Source: Giesbergeria anulus (GTDB taxonomy: Bacteria; Pseudomonadota; Gammaproteobacteria; Burkholderiales; Burkholderiaceae_C). From it: a stretch of DNA of 64,000 bases. The position numbers and the translations under genes were made by a program. The stretch is taken from NCBI RefSeq assembly GCF_900111115.1, contig NZ_FOGD01000004.1, positions 142,732 to 206,731 on the forward strand, given 5' to 3'. Position 1 is the first letter of the stretch. Each line of letters opens with the position of its first letter. The notes under the pieces are model-generated. The model was not told where the DNA came from and ran no database searches. It saw only the letters and a program-made list of their open reading frames with translations. Below, piece after piece: positions 60,920 to 64,000 of the stretch.

Positions 60920-61846
60920 TCAAGCTTGGTCGCGCTGCTGCGCACGCAGAGCACTTTGGATGGCACCGCTGAGCTTGCGGGCATAGGCGGGGTCGGTGGC
61001 ATAGCCTGCTTTTTGCAGGGCGCTGGCGTAGGCCTCGGCAGAGCCGGTTTGGGTGCGCGCCTGCTCATAGCGTGGGCTGCTGTTGATGAGGCGGGCGTAA
61101 TCGCGGAAAGAGTCTTCGTAAGAGTCGTAAGCGCGAAATTTGTCCACTACCTTGCGTGGCGTGCCGTCGATGTATTCGGTGGTAACGATTTCGGCTACCT
61201 TGCCCGTCCAGCCTTTACCTGCCTTGATGCCAAACAGGTTGTGCGAGTTGCTGCCATCACTACCGCGAATTTCGCTCTTGCCCCAGCCGGTTTCGTGGCC
61301 CGCCTGACCGAGCATGAAGCTGGCCGGAATGCCGCTTTCTTGCGCTACTCGTTGGGCAGCAGTCTCATGGAACTGGACAAAATCATCGCGCCCTTTAGGG
61401 GCAGGGCCCGCATTAGCTACTGCACTGGTGGCAGCATTCGGGCGCATGGCGGCGGCAGTTTGGCTGCTGCGTGCCAAACTCAGGGTAGAAGGCACTGCCA
61501 ATGTGGCGCTGGCACCACCCATTTGCTGTGACAGTTGGCGCGTAATGGCTTCGGACAGGCCACCTGGCAAGCCCGACATACTGACTGACAATTGCTGATC
61601 GAGCAAATCGGTGCCCAGATCGGCTTGTGAGCTTTCGAGCAGGCCCGATTTCATCGTTGCCTCGCGCATGCTCTTAATCATCTCGCGCATAAACAGCGAT
61701 TCAAACTGCTTTGCCGCCTCTTTGGTGGCTTCAGCGCTGTTTTGCCCGGCTTGGTATTTGAGTTGATTGAGTGAGCGGGCGTCAGCCGCCAAGCCATTGG
61801 TGCCTAGCGCTGCACCAGAAGACGGGGGGTTGAGTGCGAGTGCCAT
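60920..61846 (-). CDS. flgJ: Flagellar rod assembly protein/muramidase FlgJ
   Basis: A 308-residue two-domain protein. The N-terminal rod-capping half carries AKQFESLFMREMIKSMREAT, and the C-terminal half is a glucosaminidase-type muramidase with SGIPASFMLGQAGHETGWGK, including the catalytic Glu of HETGWG, and a later YDSYEDSFRDYARLI. It opens the peptidoglycan for the flagellar rod. A strong GGAGGTGAT site lies within the last codons of flgI, and the stop of flgI is one base before this start, so the genes are coupled. Confidence 0.95.
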   Translation of the reverse strand: MALALNPPSSGAALGTNGLAADARSLNQLKYQAGQNSAEATKEAAKQFESLFMREMIKSMREATMKSGLLESSQADLGTDLLDQQLSVSMSGLPGGLSEAITRQLSQQMGGASATLAVPSTLSLARSSQTAAAMRPNAATSAVANAGPAPKGRDDFVQFHETAAQRVAQESGIPASFMLGQAGHETGWGKSEIRGSDGSNSHNLFGIKAGKGWTGKVAEIVTTEYIDGTPRKVVDKFRAYDSYEDSFRDYARLINSSPRYEQARTQTGSAEAYASALQKAGYATDPAYARKLSGAIQSALRAQQRDQA

Positions 61847-61847
61847 G

Positions 61848-63002
61848 TCAAATCACCTCCAGCTCGGCATTGAGGGCACCAGCGGCCTTAATTGCTTGCA
61901 AAATGGCCAGCAAGTCCTGCGGCGTAGCACCCAGTTGGTTCAAAGAGCGGACCACATCGGCCAATTGCGCTGAGGGCGGCATTTGGATCAGTGCGCCGGG
62001 CTCTTGGGTAATCTTGATGTCGGTCTTTTCTGTGACTACGGTCTGGCCCTGCGACAGCGGGTTGGGCTGGCTCACCTGTGGCGTCGAGCTGATGGTGATG
62101 GACAGGTTGCCGTGGGCAATCGCGCAAGGCCCCAGCGTGACGGCTTGGTTGAGCACCACCGAGCCAGTACGAGCATTAATTACCACCTTGGCCGATGGGC
62201 TGCCGTTGTCAATCGCTAGTTCTTCTAGATCGGCAATAAAGTTGACGCGGCTACCGGGGTCGGTGGGGGCTTGTACTTGCACAGTGCGACCATCGAGCGC
62301 TGTGGCTCGGCCTGCGCCCATACGGTTGTTAATGGCTTGAACCACCTTGCGCGCTGTTTGGAAATCAGAACTATTGAGCCCTAAAGTAATAGAGCCGCCT
62401 TCGTGCAGCGGCGTGGGCACGGCACGCTCTACCTGCGCCCCTTGGGGGATGCGCCCGGCGCTCAGGTGGTTCACTTGCACTTTGCTGCCGCCTTGCGCCG
62501 CACCCGCACCAGCAATCACCAGATTTCCTTGGGCCAAGGCATAAATCTCGCCATCAGCACCGCGCAAAGGGGTCACAATCAGTGTGCCGCCCTTGAGCGA
62601 TTTGGCGTTGCCCATCGACGAAACACTGACGTCAATCATTTGGCCAGGCTGGGCAAAAGCGGGCAATTGCGCCGTTACCACTACCGCCGCGACGTTTTTG
62701 AGTTGCAACTGCCCAGCCGCATTGGCCGGTAGGCTGATACCCATTTGTTGCAGGTAGTTCTGCATCGCTTGGGTGGTGTAGGGCATTTGCGTGGTTTGGT
62801 CGCCGGTGCCATCCAAACCCACCACCAAACCATAGCCAGTCAGTTGGTTGCTGCGCACGCCTTGCACCGCTGCCACTTCCTTGATGCGCAGCGCTTGGAC
62901 AGGCAATGCAGTACACAAAGCCAGCATCAACACGCACAGCCAGCGCGGGGCCGCTAGGCGTGAGGACAGAGGGGGAGTGGTGACAGCGTTCATGCCGTCC
63001 AT
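61848..63002 (-). CDS. flgI: Flagellar P-ring protein FlgI
   Basis: A 384-residue periplasmic protein (381 if it starts at the second ATG, 62993). The signal peptide ends at PVQA-LRI. The mature N-terminus has LRIKEVAAVQGVRSNQLTGYGLV, and the family boxes GTGDQT, LQQMGI, and a C-terminal DVVRSLNQLGATPQDL are intact. It forms the P-ring around the rod. flgI is the first flg gene of the leftward block in the window: flgH and the rest of the usual flgB-H series are not upstream on this strand; instead a divergent octapeptide-repeat gene starts 242 bases away. Confidence 0.95.
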   Translation of the reverse strand: MDGMNAVTTPPLSSRLAAPRWLCVLMLALCTALPVQALRIKEVAAVQGVRSNQLTGYGLVVGLDGTGDQTTQMPYTTQAMQNYLQQMGISLPANAAGQLQLKNVAAVVVTAQLPAFAQPGQMIDVSVSSMGNAKSLKGGTLIVTPLRGADGEIYALAQGNLVIAGAGAAQGGSKVQVNHLSAGRIPQGAQVERAVPTPLHEGGSITLGLNSSDFQTARKVVQAINNRMGAGRATALDGRTVQVQAPTDPGSRVNFIADLEELAIDNGSPSAKVVINARTGSVVLNQAVTLGPCAIAHGNLSITISSTPQVSQPNPLSQGQTVVTEKTDIKITQEPGALIQMPPSAQLADVVRSLNQLGATPQDLLAILQAIKAAGALNAELEVI

Positions 63003-63244
63003 TGTGGAAGCGGCACCCCGGCGCAGAATGGCCGAAAAGCGGGGGCTTGACCGGCTAATTTTCGAGGTTGAATCTGCTGGGAGCAGGCATGCGGGGCAAC
63101 AGTTTTTCCCAATTCCCTAGTAGATCCGTTTTGTTTCTGAGGTATAAAGCAAAAAATATCTTTTGATTAAATCGATTTGCGCCAAGGCAACTCTGCTGCT
63201 GGCCCAAACTGCGCAAAGCTTCTGTTCTTGGAAGGGGACTCTTC

Positions 63245-64000
63245 ATGTCTTTTGTCACGGCTCTTACATCGCAACAAATCGCTGATCTGAATAGCAGTGA
63301 TATTCAGAGTCTCTCTACTGCACAGATCAGGGAACTCAGCACCGCCCAAGTTCCCCACCTGACCTCAGCTGCGATTGCTGCCATGTCTACCGGGCAAATC
63401 ACTGCATTGGACTTGGTTGACTTTGCGGTATTGACTTCTGTCCAGACTCCTGGAATCACCACCAGTCAATTGAAAGTGTTGAGTAGCAGCCAGATACAGG
63501 CACTAAGTACAAACGCTGTTCCTGGGCTGACCACAAGACAAATTGTGGGCTTTAGCACAGCACAGGTTAATGCCCTCACTTCCGCTCAGGTGGCTGCACT
63601 GGATACGGCAACTGTTGTAGGGTTAAGCACCGCCCAACTGCAAGCGCTCAGCAGCGCCCAAGTGCCCGGCCTAGGCACCGAAGACATCGCCGCCCTCAGC
63701 AGCGTACAGATTGGCGCGCTGCGCACCGCCAGCATAGCCGGGCTGAGCACTGACCAAATCGCCGCCCTGAGCAGCACCAACGTCAAAGGCTTGAGCAGCG
63801 CACAACTGCTGGCACTGAGCAGCAGCCAAATCGCCGCCCTAGAGACCGACGACTTTGCCCAACTGAGCTCAGCGCAACTGGGCGCACTGAGCAGCAAGCA
63901 AGGCGCCGGGCTGACCACCGCGCAGCTAGCGAGCTTGGACAGCGCCGAGCTGAGCAAACTGAGCACCGCCGCCGTACAAGGGCTCAGCACCGCCGCCATC
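63245..64000 (+). CDS. Octapeptide-repeat protein, 5' end only (open at the window edge)
   Basis: The frame opens with ATG at 63245 (AAGGGGA upstream) and remains open to the window end, 252 codons. After six residues, the protein is an unbroken series of about 31 octapeptides, consensus LS[ST]xQ[IVL]x[AG], for example LSTAQLQA, LSSAQVPG and LSSSQIAA. Some units are variants with Asp at position 5 (LGTEDIAA, LETDDFAQ). There is no signal peptide at the N-terminus. Repeats of this style, with Leu at every eighth residue, should stack as a beta-helix or solenoid. I recall similar arrays in very large putative surface proteins of betaproteobacteria, but no defined function. It starts divergently from flgI, and its total size is unknown. 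Confidence 0.8.
   Translation, partial: MSFVTALTSQQIADLNSSDIQSLSTAQIRELSTAQVPHLTSAAIAAMSTGQITALDLVDFAVLTSVQTPGITTSQLKVLSSSQIQALSTNAVPGLTTRQIVGFSTAQVNALTSAQVAALDTATVVGLSTAQLQALSSAQVPGLGTEDIAALSSVQIGALRTASIAGLSTDQIAALSSTNVKGLSSAQLLALSSSQIAALETDDFAQLSSAQLGALSSKQGAGLTTAQLASLDSAELSKLSTAAVQGLSTAAI
63263..64000 (+). repeat. 24-bp periodic octapeptide-coding array
   Basis: Codons repeat with a 24-base period. From about 63615 onward the copies use a uniform GC-rich codon set (AGC, ACC, GCC, CAA, CTG), whereas the first 350 bases use a mixed set (TCT, ACT, GCT, CAG, TTG). This points to homogenisation or expansion of the 3' portion by recombination. The array continues beyond the window. Confidence 0.8.

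Noticed and set aside
63586..63999. Minus-strand frame opposite the octapeptide array
   Set aside because: A by-product of the 24-base periodicity; the Ser/Leu/Ala-rich translation has no start signal.

Overview
This 64 kb window is a gene-dense, GC-rich bacterial chromosome segment. HemE, PriA, Tgt, RecG, the Liv/acyl-CoA ligase cluster and the flgIJKL set all look like those of Burkholderiales, most likely a Comamonadaceae-type betaproteobacterium. This placement is inference from protein resemblance; no rRNA is present. I found no tRNA, rRNA, CRISPR array, intact insertion sequence or prophage.

Layout. 1-4.4 kb (minus strand): the N-terminus of a probable RsbW-like ATPase, a pfkB-type sugar kinase coupled to an HD-GYP c-di-GMP phosphodiesterase behind a promoter with two palindromic operators, then an exported M14 carboxypeptidase and a CoA-binding protein. 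4.6-11.3 kb (plus): an apparent organosulfur-acquisition operon with two acyl-CoA-dehydrogenase-like flavoproteins, an LLM-type FMN monooxygenase and a MetQ-MetN-MetI importer. 11.3-19.3 kb: dsbD, a creatininase-family hydrolase, a UvrD/Rep helicase, a universal stress protein, tgt and two small unknowns. 19.3-30.0 kb: a minus-strand aromatic or carboxylic acid uptake and activation cluster (acyl-CoA ligase, LivGHMKF, PaaK-like protein, a second binding protein) with a divergent Crp/Fnr regulator.

30.1-34.0 kb (plus): a tightly overlapping trio of DUF4394 lipoprotein, periplasmic cupredoxin and membrane HAMP-GGDEF-EAL protein. 34.1-39.7 kb: an RluF-like pseudouridine synthase, a DHH phosphoesterase, then an AT-richer islet with an inverted repeat, a HARE-HTH/GIY-YIG nuclease and a NIPSNAP protein, followed by recG. 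39.9-47.7 kb: an unusual MgtE_N-CorA fusion, an AT-rich islet with an exported unknown, aas, hemE and priA.

47.9-64 kb is dominated by surface behaviour. A 1255-residue protein with nine Big_5 repeats is followed closely by a MASE3-PAS-HisKA-REC-REC-Hpt hybrid kinase and a REC-HD-GYP regulator. A convergent minus-strand block carries flgI, flgJ, flgK, flgL and an HDOD protein. Divergent from flgI, an open-ended gene encodes about 31 tandem octapeptide repeats and runs off the window. Four proteins in the window carry c-di-GMP turnover domains or an HD-GYP output, so second-messenger control of adhesion and motility is the clearest theme.

Most promising under-described items: the octapeptide-repeat protein beside the split flagellar operon, the DUF4394-cupredoxin-GGDEF/EAL trio, the HARE-HTH/GIY-YIG islet, the MgtE_N-CorA fusion lacking the GMN motif, and the multi-palindrome control region of the HD-GYP/pfkB operon.
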